NCBI GenBank assembly: GCA_009914615.1
Contig: WNDX01000022.1
Location: 1 to 38,349 of the forward strand
DNA from: Herbaspirillum frisingense
GTDB lineage: Bacteria > Pseudomonadota > Gammaproteobacteria > Burkholderiales > Burkholderiaceae_D
Direction: 5' to 3'
DNA: 38,349 nt
Below, in pieces: positions 28,685 to 36,790 of this stretch (the stretch's first letter is position 1; each line of letters starts with the position of its first letter). Both the position numbers and the translations under genes were made by a program. The notes below the pieces were generated by a model. It was given only the letters and a program-made list of their open reading frames with translations. It did no database searches and was not told the origin of the DNA.

Positions 28685-30073
28685 GTGACACCAGCACTTC
28701 ATGAAGAACGCAGCGCGATCGCCACGATGGCGCGCTGGATCGTCGAGCTCGGCGGCGGCGACATTCCCGAACGCATCCGCGCCATCGCGCGCGATTGCCT
28801 GATCGACACGCTGGGCGTGATCACCGCCGGTTCGGCCACGCCGGTGGCTTCCCATGCGCGCAGGCTGGCCGCGATATCCGGCGCCGCGGGCGCCTGCGGC
28901 GTGGCCGGCACGGTGCAACGCTGCGACCTGCGCCATGCCGCGTTCGCCAATGGTGTGGCGGCGCACGCGCTGGATTTCGACGACAACTGTTATGCCGGCT
29001 TCGTGCACGGTTCGGCTGTGATCGCGCCCGCCGCGCTGGCGGCGGCGCAGCACGTCTATGCCGACGGCGCGCAACTGATCACCGCCTTCGTCGCCGGCGC
29101 CGAGTGCGAATACGCGCTCGGTATCGCCACCGCCAACGTGCTTTACGGCCAGGGCTGGTGGACCAGCGGCGTGCTGGGGCCGATCGGCGCTTGCGCGGCG
29201 ACGGCGAAACTATTGGGCCTGGATCAGCGGCAAACCGCCGCGGCGCTGGGCTTGGCCGCCGCCGGCGCGGCCGGCATCAAGGCTTGCTTCGGTACCGACG
29301 GCAAGGCTTTCCTGGCGGGGCGCGCGGCCGAAGCCGGCGTCACCGCGGCGCTGATGGCCCAGGCCGGCGCCAGCGGCCCGCCGGATGCCTTCGAACATCG
29401 CTACGGTTTCGCGCGGCTGTTCAACGGCGGCCGCTTCGATGCGCAGGCCTTCGATGCCTTGGGTCGGCGCTGGACGCTGGAAGATCCGGGCGTGGACGTC
29501 AAGCGCATCCCGGTCTGCCTGTCTGCGCATGCAGCGGTCGATGCGGTGATGGCGCTGGCGCGGGAACATGGCATTGAGGTGGACGCGATCGACGCGATCT
29601 CCTGCAACGTACCGCCCATCGTGATCGCCAATCTCATCCATGACGATCCGCGCACGCCGCAGCAGGCGCAGTTCAGCATGCCGTTCGCGATCGCGGCCTC
29701 GCTCCTGTATGGCACGCTGACATTGGCGCACCTGTCGGACGCTACGCTTGCCGATGGGCGCTTGCGCGGCTTGATGGCGAAGGTGAGCATGGTCAGCGGT
29801 GCGGTGTGGGAAGACCCGGCTTACCGTGCGACGGCGCCGGAAGGCGCCGAGATCAGCATCGCCCTGCGCGATGGCCGGGTGCTGCAGGGATTCCGCGATT
29901 TCGCGCGCGGCGCGGCGCGTTATCCCTTGTCGGCGGCGGAGCTGGATGCCAAATTCCTCGGTTGCCTGTTGCATGCCGGTCTGGAAAGCGCGCAAGGGCG
30001 GGGCGGCAAGCGCCTGACGCAATTGCGTGCGCTGGAATCGCAGAGTGAGGTGCGCAGCCTGTTTCCGTTCTGA
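28685..30073 (+). CDS. MmgE/PrpD family protein
   Basis: A 462-residue protein of the MmgE/PrpD family, which contains 2-methylcitrate dehydratase, cis-aconitate decarboxylase and many uncharacterised dehydratases or isomerases. Family segments: ARDCLIDTLGVITAGS, AFANGVAAHALDFDDN (the HALDFDD motif, about residues 95-102), GWWTSGVLGPIGACAATAKLLGLD and KRIPVCLSAHAAVDAVM. It starts at GTG 28685, 6 bases after AGGAG; an upstream frame extension lacks a ribosome site. No prpB/prpC genes are present, so a role in the methylcitrate cycle is unlikely. It probably acts in the same pathway as the binding protein and RpiR gene before it. Confidence 0.88.
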   Translation: MTPALHEERSAIATMARWIVELGGGDIPERIRAIARDCLIDTLGVITAGSATPVASHARRLAAISGAAGACGVAGTVQRCDLRHAAFANGVAAHALDFDDNCYAGFVHGSAVIAPAALAAAQHVYADGAQLITAFVAGAECEYALGIATANVLYGQGWWTSGVLGPIGACAATAKLLGLDQRQTAAALGLAAAGAAGIKACFGTDGKAFLAGRAAEAGVTAALMAQAGASGPPDAFEHRYGFARLFNGGRFDAQAFDALGRRWTLEDPGVDVKRIPVCLSAHAAVDAVMALAREHGIEVDAIDAISCNVPPIVIANLIHDDPRTPQQAQFSMPFAIAASLLYGTLTLAHLSDATLADGRLRGLMAKVSMVSGAVWEDPAYRATAPEGAEISIALRDGRVLQGFRDFARGAARYPLSAAELDAKFLGCLLHAGLESAQGRGGKRLTQLRALESQSEVRSLFPF

Positions 30074-30143
30074 CGTCGCGGGTGTCAGTACACCAGCGTG
30101 GTGATCGGCCCCGGCTTCATGGCGCCGCCATCGTGCCATTCTC

Positions 30144-30413
30144 TTAATTCTCTTGGCTCACGCATGCGCGTGGGGCTGTTGTCGGATGCGGGGGGCTGTC
30201 CATGCCGGAAGAGGTTTGTATCTGTGGATGCGGCGCGCCGCCGCTGCATTCGATGCGGTAGCCCAGATCATTTTCGGCGACGCGGATGCGGCATTGGCCG
30301 GTGACCACGGCGGAGATGCTGAGGCTGGATTTGGCCGCCAGCACTTGCGGCACCCAAGCCGATTGGCTCAGCAGCAGCGCCGCGGCGACGGCGAGGTTGA
30401 TCGTCTTTTTCAT
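30144..30413 (-). CDS. Small secreted protein of unknown function
   Basis: An 89-residue frame from ATG 30413 with a clear Sec signal peptide: MKK, a hydrophobic core and cleavage near VLA-AKSS (residue 27). The mature part, about 60 residues, has two Cys near the start and is rich in Pro, Ser and Thr toward the end. I recognise no domain. The signal peptide makes expression likely; the C-terminal 30 residues look low in complexity and could be out of a longer ancestral gene. It lies between the MmgE/PrpD gene (convergent) and the M48 peptidase (same strand). Confidence 0.6.
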   Translation of the reverse strand: MKKTINLAVAAALLLSQSAWVPQVLAAKSSLSISAVVTGQCRIRVAENDLGYRIECSGGAPHPQIQTSSGMDSPPHPTTAPRACVSQEN

Positions 30414-30545
30414 GTGCGCGCGGGCTCCGTGATTGGCATCACTGTATCCGCGCGCGACCGCAAAAGTAATCGGGGAAATTCTGAACGCGAACCGAGGCAA
30501 GGCGCCGCAGGTTCATCCGTGCCGCGGATGAACCTGCGGCCGGAC

Positions 30546-31541
30546 TCAGCGCGCGTTCAGGATGTGCTGGATGCGTTCCGCATTGGCCGGATGGCTGGAG
30601 AGATAGGGTGCAATGGCGCCGTCGCTGTCGTGGCCTTTCTGGTCCAGCTTCTCGAACACCAGTGCCAGCTTCTGGCGCGGCAGGCCATTCGCCTTGAACA
30701 TGGCGATGGCATAGTCGTCGGCTTCGCGTTCGATGTCGCGCGAATACTTCATGTCCAGCAGCAGCGTCGGGATGTTGACCAGCACCGCCGACACATCGCC
30801 GAACAGCACCGTGGCGGCCGCACCCACGGCCGAGCTCTGGAGCAGCCGGCGCATCAGGTGGCGCCGGTGTACGTGGCCCAGCTCATGCGCCAGCACGCCC
30901 ATGAGCGCATCGTCGTCATTGAGCAGCTCGACGATTTCATCGGTCACCACGATCTGGCCCGAGGGCAGGGCGAAAGCATTGGGGCCGATCTTGCTCTTGC
31001 GGAAGAGGATTTCATACGACGGCACATCTTCCATCGGCGCGGTCAGCGCCCGGAAGCGCTCGACGATGCCGGTGCGGCGCTCGGCCGGCAGGCGGGTGGG
31101 AGCCATCACCCGCTGGTCGAGAAATTCCATGGTGCCCATGCCGACCTTGCGATCCACCTCCATCGGCAGCGCGCTGGCGATCAGGCCCGCCGCCGCCGGC
31201 AGCACGTACAGATAGCTCAGCACCACCACCACGATCAAGGCGGCGGTCGCCGCCAGCGTGGAGCGCCAGTTCTGCTGGATGCGCACCACCAGCGAATCCT
31301 GGTGGCGCGTCGCTTGCAGCAGTTCCGCAAAACGATCGCCGTCGATGATTTCCAGAAAGGCGCCGTCGGGGAAGGTGACCTTGCGCGCGGCGAGGTCGAA
31401 GCGCTCCGACACGCGCAATTGCGCGATCGGCGCGCTGCGCTCCACCTCGCCGCGCACATGGGCGATGCCGTCATCGACTTCCAGCGTCACGCTGTGACGC
31501 CGGGAAGTCTTGCCATCGAAATAGAACGCCGTGACCTGCAT
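30546..31541 (-). CDS. M48 family zinc metallopeptidase
   Basis: A 331-residue membrane-associated peptidase of family M48. The zinc motif HELGH lies at 219-223, with the third ligand in the SRDIEREADDYA segment (about 268-279). A hydrophobic segment at 97-121 anchors it in the inner membrane; the first 90 residues form an extra N-terminal domain, MQVTAFYFDGKTSRRHSVTL, seen in M48 proteins paired with DUF898 proteins. The catalytic side is predicted periplasmic from the layout. It begins 4 bases after the stop of the frameshifted DUF898 gene, so the two are co-transcribed and probably act together in envelope quality control (inference). Confidence 0.9.
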   Translation of the reverse strand: MQVTAFYFDGKTSRRHSVTLEVDDGIAHVRGEVERSAPIAQLRVSERFDLAARKVTFPDGAFLEIIDGDRFAELLQATRHQDSLVVRIQQNWRSTLAATAALIVVVVLSYLYVLPAAAGLIASALPMEVDRKVGMGTMEFLDQRVMAPTRLPAERRTGIVERFRALTAPMEDVPSYEILFRKSKIGPNAFALPSGQIVVTDEIVELLNDDDALMGVLAHELGHVHRRHLMRRLLQSSAVGAAATVLFGDVSAVLVNIPTLLLDMKYSRDIEREADDYAIAMFKANGLPRQKLALVFEKLDQKGHDSDGAIAPYLSSHPANAERIQHILNAR

Positions 31542-31545
31542 CGGC

Positions 31546-32687
31546 TTACAGCGACAGATCGAAGTCGAGCAGGTCGGTCATGCCTTCGCCCGCGGCCGAG
31601 CCGGCCGGTTCGGTAGAGGCGATGAACTCGTCGAGCTGACTGGCGGGATACAAGGTCATCGATTCGATGCGGTAACGGATCATGCGGATCTGGGCAAACG
31701 GCGTGTACAGGCCGAGGGTGGCGGCGATGCCGAGCAGGTTGGTGAAGACGATGAAGGTGGTGCGGCCCCAGCGCATGTCGCTGCTGAACCGGTGGTCGCC
31801 CAGGCGGGTGTTGTTCCAGATCAGGTTCTGGATCAGCGTCAGGAACAGCGGCACGGCGAAGAAGGTCCAGGCGTACAGCGAGAGCACCATCAGGAAGATG
31901 GAGAAATACATGCCGCCGTGTGCAGGCCGCCGGTGGCCAATGCCGCCCCGGTGCCGGCGAAGGCCGCCAGGATGGCGACGAAACCGGCCAGCCAGAAGCC
32001 CAGTCCGATCAGATAGGTCTTGTAGAACGCGCCGACCGAACCGTGGAAGGAGAAGTACGTGGTGCCGAAGCGCGATTCGTTGTGCTGGAAGCGCTTGAAG
32101 CGCTGGTGCGCCATCGGCGCCAGCAGGTAGACCGACAGCATTCCCAGCACCGGCCACAGCAGGAAGTTCTTGTAGGCGCCGCCGGCATTGCCGCGAAAGC
32201 CGAAGCGGATGCCGCGATAGCTGGTGTTGTAGAGCTTGAACTGCAGGCTGCGCCAGATCAGCCAGGGCGCCGCGAGGGCGATGGCGATCACGGCGATCAG
32301 GCCCAGGATGGGGCTGATGGCGATCGCCGCGTTATAGGCCACCAGCAGCACCACGGCCACGACGCGCCCCTTCAGGATGGCGATGGGGTTGCCGTGATAG
32401 TCGAAGCTGGTGTCGGCGACCTTGGTGTTGTCATAGAAATATCGCAGGCGACGTACCTTGGCCCAGGCCGAATAAATGCCTACAGTGATGATCGACAGCA
32501 GCAGGTTGACGATCCAGATGCGGAAGTATTCGGAGCCGCGGCCCGTGAAGACGAAACGCTCGGGGTTGGGCGGCGCAACAGCCGTGGCCGGTGTAGCCGG
32601 GAATGCGTCGTTGCCGAAGCCGGAAGGCGTGGAGGACGGGGAGGGCGTGGTGTCGGGCTGTCCGTGGAGATCGAAGTTGTCGCTCAT
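31546..32687 (-). pseudogene. DUF898 (YjgN-like) membrane protein, frameshifted
   Basis: From ATG 32687 the frame gives a DUF898 protein: a variable N terminus, then RFVFTGRGSEYFRIWIVNLLLSIITVGIYSAWAKVRRLRYF-type sequence (typical opening of the domain, about residues 43-83) and several membrane segments. It stops at 31890 as LHTAACISPSS. The family's continuation, MYFSIFLMVLSLYAWTFF through TRLGDHRFSSDMRWGRT to the end at 31546, is in another minus-strand frame. The break is at about 31913-31925, within CACACGG; a CA duplication or a one-base loss explains it. Joined, the protein has the normal length (about 380). It is either a pseudogene or a sequence error. Confidence 0.75.
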
Positions 32688-32932
32688 GGAAACTCTTTTC
32701 GTTTTACGTTGTTGTGGAGTAAGGCTGCCGTGGGGGTGCCGCAAGAATCTATTGCTCGCAGTAAAAAGTCAAGCCTGCCCCATGTCCACGCGGCTTGTAG
32801 GGGGATTGTATGGATAGATATCGCATTTCCCGTGCGTCAACTGGTATGACCTCCAGCAGAATTGCACTGTTTGTGCGAACATAGCGGGTTATGTGCGGAC
32901 AAGTTTGCATCGTCCGCGCAGCACCGCGCCAA
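32688..32932. other. Region upstream of the DUF898 gene
   Basis: About 245 bases, moderately AT-rich, no gene seen. It should contain the DUF898-M48 promoter on the minus strand; AAAGAG just ahead of the ATG is a possible ribosome site. It ends at the left repeat of the MITE-like element. Confidence 0.4.
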
Positions 32933-33167
32933 TAGAACTCATTTCATCCATAGCCGTGAGATGCGCTCTGTCCACTAGGGCGCTGGCAAGGAGTGCAACT
33001 CGGCCAGCGCCCTTAGTGGGCAGAAGCCGTAGGGAGCGGCCCGTTTGGGCGAATTGCAGCGTTACGAATGTGGGTCAAGATGTCCAGTCTTGACCCACAT
33101 TCGCACCTTGCACTTCATCCCAAACGGGACTCGCGCGCACTCACGTCTATGGATGAAATGAGTTCTA
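32933..33167. mobile_element. MITE-like element with 27-bp terminal inverted repeats
   Basis: A 27-bp inverted repeat with one mismatch bounds the element: 32934-32960 and 33140-33166; its outer 19 bases, AGAACTCATTTCATCCATA, are perfect. The ends can be read with a TA on each side (32933-32934 and 33166-33167), as in TA-target families such as IS630/Tc1. Inside are two more hairpins: 32972-32987 with 33003-33019, and a perfect 15-bp stem 33066-33080 with 33088-33102, enclosed by CCCGTTTGGG/CCCAAACGGG (33040-33049, 33119-33128). No protein is encoded. The family assignment is inferred. Confidence 0.75.
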
Positions 33168-33225
33168 AAAGAGTTTCCTCGGCGCCGGCCCTCCACTCCG
33201 GCGCTCTTCAACCAAAGGAGCCACC

Positions 33226-33993
33226 ATGTCTCACCCCTGGAATGCAGCCGCGATCGCCGACAAGCTCGGCATTGCAGCCGCCGACCTCGCCATCGAGAGC
33301 ATCGTCCACACGCTCGACGGCATCGAATACGAAAACGTCCTGTTGTTCAACAAGGCCAAGCCGCCGGTCTCCGGCGTGCTGGCCGTGCCCAACTATTTCG
33401 GCGTGCGCCAGCAGGCGCTGGAAATCGCGGCCGCCACGGTGGGCGCGGATCACGCCATCTTCGTGGCCGACGTCTATGGCAAGACCGTGCGTCCGACCAA
33501 TCCGGACGAAGCCATGGCCGTCATCGTGGCGCTCAAGAAAGACCGCCCGCTACTGCGCAAGCGCATGAGCGCCGCGCTGGACGCTTTCCGCGGCCAGCAG
33601 AAGATCAAGATCGCCGCCGACAAGTTCGGCGCCTGCGGCTTCTGCTTCGGCGGCACCGCGGCGCTGGAACTGGCGCGCGACGGCGCCGACGTGCGCGGCA
33701 CCGTGTCGTTGCACGGCGCGCTCGATACCCCGGCCCCCGAGACCAGCAAGGTCAAGGGCGCGGTGCTGGTGCTGCACGGCGTGCAGGATCCCTCCGTGCC
33801 GCGCGATCAGGTCAACGCCTTCATCGACGAGATGAGCGCGGCCAAGATCGACTGGCAACTGGTCAATTACGGCCAGGCCGGGCACTCCTTCACCGATCCG
33901 GCTGCCAACAATCCGGGCTTCTTCTATCACCGCCAGACCGCCGAGCGCGCGTCGGTGGCCCTGAAGAACTTCTTCGGCGAACTGTTTGCTTAA
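33226..33993 (+). CDS. Dienelactone hydrolase family protein
   Basis: A 255-residue alpha/beta hydrolase of the dienelactone hydrolase family. The catalytic triad is visible: C140 (GFCFGG), D188 (HGVQDPSV) and H220 (QAGHSFTD). The cysteine nucleophile is typical of the family, which opens lactones in halo-aromatic breakdown but also has many members of unknown substrate. AAAGGAG precedes ATG 33226. It is flanked by the MITE-like element upstream and its own terminator downstream; no chlorocatechol genes are nearby, so the substrate is open. Confidence 0.9.
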   Translation: MSHPWNAAAIADKLGIAAADLAIESIVHTLDGIEYENVLLFNKAKPPVSGVLAVPNYFGVRQQALEIAAATVGADHAIFVADVYGKTVRPTNPDEAMAVIVALKKDRPLLRKRMSAALDAFRGQQKIKIAADKFGACGFCFGGTAALELARDGADVRGTVSLHGALDTPAPETSKVKGAVLVLHGVQDPSVPRDQVNAFIDEMSAAKIDWQLVNYGQAGHSFTDPAANNPGFFYHRQTAERASVALKNFFGELFA

Positions 33994-34001
33994 AGCTTGA
34001 T

Positions 34002-34036
34002 GGCCTGGCGGCGTCCGCGCCGCCAGGCCGTGTTTC
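34002..34036 (+). terminator. Terminator after dienelactone hydrolase gene
   Basis: A perfect 12-bp GC-rich stem (34002-34013 with 34018-34029, loop TCCG), followed by GTGTTTCC. The T tract is short but the stem is very stable. Confidence 0.75.
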
Positions 34037-34184
34037 CAGCCAGTTGCTTTCATCAATGAAACCAGCAAGCCAACGTGCACAGCTTTTTGCGAATCGCCCT
34101 TACCAGCGATAAAGCACTTTCCGCCGTCCGGCGCCAGGAGCCGGGCAGCGGGGAGCAAGACAAGAGGCAACCGTCCGCGACGGC

Positions 34185-34230
34185 CGCCGGGATGCGCTCA
34201 TCCCGGCGACCGGCAACGATCCAGTGTCCC
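34185..34230 (+). repeat. REP-like palindromic repeat, diverged
   Basis: CGCCGGGATG (34185-34194) pairs with CATCCCGGCG (34199-34208); the following CATCCCGGCGA...GATCCAGTGTCC resembles the REP-like copy at 4498-4541 with several changes. It lies in the upstream region of the dehydrogenase operon. Confidence 0.45.
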
Positions 34231-34270
34231 GTAGTTCTCTCCTCAAATCACCACAGTCCAAAGGAAAGTC

Positions 34271-34993
34271 ATGTCACAAGATAAAGAGCCGAGGCGGCGT
34301 TTCCTGCGTCAGGTACTGGCCATCGTCCCAGCAGCTAGTACGCTAGGCGGCGCCACTGCAGTCGCGGTCAGCCAGCCGGCTATCGCCGACAATTCCGAGC
34401 CGGGCAAGCCGCGCGCTTATACCCCGACCTACTTCAACGCGGCCGAATGGGCGTTCATCAACGCTGCCGTCGACCACCTCATCCCCTCCGATCAATACGG
34501 CGCCGGAGCCCTGGAAACCGGCGTGCCCGAATTCATCGACCGCCAGATGGAAACCCCTTATGGCGCGGGCAAGCTGTGGTACATGCAAGGTCCCTTCCAC
34601 ACCGATATGCCGCCGGAACTGGGCTACCAGCTCTCGCTGGTGCCGCGCGACATCTACCGCCAGGGCATCGCCGCCTGCAACGACTGGTGCGCCAAGAACC
34701 TGGGCAAGGTGTTCGCCGAGCTCGACAAGGAAAAACAGATCGACGTCCTCAAGCAGATGGAAGCCGGCAAGATCCACTTCGAGACCGTGCCCGCCAAGAC
34801 CTTCTTCAACTTCATGCTGGGCAACACCAAGGAAGGCTACTTCGCCGACCCGATGTACGGCGGCAACCAGAAGATGGGCGGCTGGAAGATGGTGGGCTTC
34901 CCGGGCGCGCGCGCCGACTACCTGGACTGGGTGGACCAATACAACGTGAAATATCCCTACGGCCCCGTGTCGATTCTGAGGGAGAAGGGCTGA
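34271..34993 (+). CDS. Gluconate 2-dehydrogenase-type gamma (small) subunit, Tat-exported
   Basis: The 240-residue small subunit of a three-part membrane sugar/sugar-acid dehydrogenase. It has a twin-arginine signal (RRRFLRQV at residues 8-15, cleavage near 40, AIA-DN). The mature part (TPTYFNAAEWAFINAAVDHLIPSD, then FIDRQMETPYGAGKLWYMQGPF) is the gluconate dehydrogenase subunit 3 fold. In this family the small subunit carries the co-folded FAD subunit through the Tat system to the periplasm. ATG 34271 follows AAAGGAAAG. The FAD subunit begins 2 bases past its stop. Confidence 0.92.
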   Translation: MSQDKEPRRRFLRQVLAIVPAASTLGGATAVAVSQPAIADNSEPGKPRAYTPTYFNAAEWAFINAAVDHLIPSDQYGAGALETGVPEFIDRQMETPYGAGKLWYMQGPFHTDMPPELGYQLSLVPRDIYRQGIAACNDWCAKNLGKVFAELDKEKQIDVLKQMEAGKIHFETVPAKTFFNFMLGNTKEGYFADPMYGGNQKMGGWKMVGFPGARADYLDWVDQYNVKYPYGPVSILREKG

Positions 34994-34995
34994 TC

Positions 34996-36777
34996 ATGGC
35001 GATTAAAAAAGACAAAGTGGATGTGGTGATGGTGGGCCTGGGCTGGACCGGCGCCATCATGGGAATGGAACTGACCGAAGCCGGTCTGAACGTGCTGGCG
35101 CTGGAACGCGGCGACATGCGCGACACCAACACCGATACGCCGTATCCGAAGGCGGTGGACGAGCTGAAATACTCGGTGCGCGGCGCGCTGTTCCAGGATC
35201 TCTCGCGTGAAACCGTGACCATCCGTCACACCATGAGCGACACGGCGGTGCCTTACCGCCAGCACGGCTCCTTCTTGCTGGGCGATGGCGTCGGCGGCGC
35301 CGGCTTCCACTGGAACGGCATGATGTACCGCAACCTGCCCGAAGAACTGAACATGCGTACCCACCATGAGCAGAAGTACGGCAAGAAATTCATCCCCGAA
35401 GGCATGACCATCCAGGACCACGGTGTCACCTACGAGGAACTGGAACCCTTCTACGACTTCTCCGAAAAAGTGATGGCGGTGTCCGGCAAGGCCGGTAACC
35501 TGAAGGGCAAGATCGTCCCCGGCGGCAACCCGCTGGAAGGCGCGCGCAGCGACGAATTCCCGACCAAGCCGCTGACCTATCAGTACAGCGCCTCGCTGGT
35601 CGAAAAGGCCATGCGCGACGTCGGCTACCACCCGTATCCGGCGCCCGCGGCCAACGCCTCCGAGCCGTTCACCAACCCTTACGGCGTACGCATCGGCCCC
35701 TGCAACTACTGCGGCTTCTGCGAAAACTACGGCTGCTACATGTACTCCAAGGCCTCGCCGCAGACCACCATCCTGCCGGTGCTGTTGAAGCGCAAGAACT
35801 TCGAAGTGCGCACCAAGGCACAGGTGATCAAGGTCAACCTGGATGCATCGGGCAAGCGCGCCACCGGCGTCACCTACATCGATGCCCAGGGCCGCGAAGT
35901 CGAGCAACCGGCCGACCTTGTGCTGCTGACCGCATTCCAGACGCACAACGTGCGCCTGCTGCTGCTGTCGGGCATCGGCAAGCCGTATGACCCGGTCACC
36001 GGCGAAGGCGTGGTGGGCAAGAACTTCGCCTACCAGTACAACGGCGGCATCAACGTGGTCATGCCCAAGGGCACCCAGTTCAACCCGTTCATCGGCACCG
36101 GCGCCGGCGGCGTGGGCATGGACGACCTGAACGCCGACCAGTTCGATCACGGTCCGCTGGGCTTCATCGGCGGCGCGTCGGTTCGTCACGTGCGTTACGG
36201 CGGTCGCCCCATCAAGCAAACCGGCACCCTGCCGGGCGAAAAGGTGCCCAACTGGGGTTCGGAGTGGAAAGGCAGCGTGCAGGACGCCTACCAGCGTACC
36301 CTGACCATCGGCATGTCCGGTTCCGTGATGGCTTATCGCGACTGCTACCTGTCGCTCGACCCGACCTACAAGGACGCCAACGGCCAGCCATTGCTGCGCA
36401 TGACCCTGAACTGGAAGGAAAACGAAGAGAAGATGCTGAGTTATGTCGGCAGCCAGATGGAAAAGGTCGGCCAGGCGATGAACCCGGAGAAGGTGGTCAA
36501 GGCGGTGCGCAAGGCCGGTTCTTCGTGGGATACCCGCGTGTACCAATCGACCCACCTGACCGGCGGCGCGATCATGGGCACCACGCCCAAGGACAGCGTG
36601 GTCAACAAGTACCTGCAAAGCTGGGATGTGCCCAACGTGTTCGTGTACGGCGCTTCGGCGTTCCCGCAGAACATGGGTTACAACCCGACCGGTCTGGTCA
36701 CGGCCCTGGCGTACCACTCCGCCAAGGCCATCCGCGAGCAGTATCTGAAAAACCCCGGCCCGCTGGTTCAGGCATAA
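34996..36777 (+). CDS. FAD-dependent gluconate/glucose-type dehydrogenase, catalytic subunit
   Basis: A 593-residue GMC-type flavoprotein that oxidises a sugar or sugar acid in the periplasm. FAD motif: VVMVGLGWTGAIMGMEL (residues 10-26). The catalytic pair is probably the His of YQSTHLTGG and Asn of NMGYNPTG near the C terminus. A four-cysteine segment, C236xxC239xxC242xxxxC247, matches the position where Burkholderia-type FAD glucose dehydrogenases hold a 3Fe-4S cluster. It has no signal of its own; the Tat signal is on the gamma subunit. Electrons go to the triheme cytochrome encoded next. Substrate (gluconate, glucose, 2-ketogluconate) is not resolvable from sequence. Confidence 0.92.
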   Translation: MAIKKDKVDVVMVGLGWTGAIMGMELTEAGLNVLALERGDMRDTNTDTPYPKAVDELKYSVRGALFQDLSRETVTIRHTMSDTAVPYRQHGSFLLGDGVGGAGFHWNGMMYRNLPEELNMRTHHEQKYGKKFIPEGMTIQDHGVTYEELEPFYDFSEKVMAVSGKAGNLKGKIVPGGNPLEGARSDEFPTKPLTYQYSASLVEKAMRDVGYHPYPAPAANASEPFTNPYGVRIGPCNYCGFCENYGCYMYSKASPQTTILPVLLKRKNFEVRTKAQVIKVNLDASGKRATGVTYIDAQGREVEQPADLVLLTAFQTHNVRLLLLSGIGKPYDPVTGEGVVGKNFAYQYNGGINVVMPKGTQFNPFIGTGAGGVGMDDLNADQFDHGPLGFIGGASVRHVRYGGRPIKQTGTLPGEKVPNWGSEWKGSVQDAYQRTLTIGMSGSVMAYRDCYLSLDPTYKDANGQPLLRMTLNWKENEEKMLSYVGSQMEKVGQAMNPEKVVKAVRKAGSSWDTRVYQSTHLTGGAIMGTTPKDSVVNKYLQSWDVPNVFVYGASAFPQNMGYNPTGLVTALAYHSAKAIREQYLKNPGPLVQA

Positions 36778-36790
36778 AAGGATAACGACC

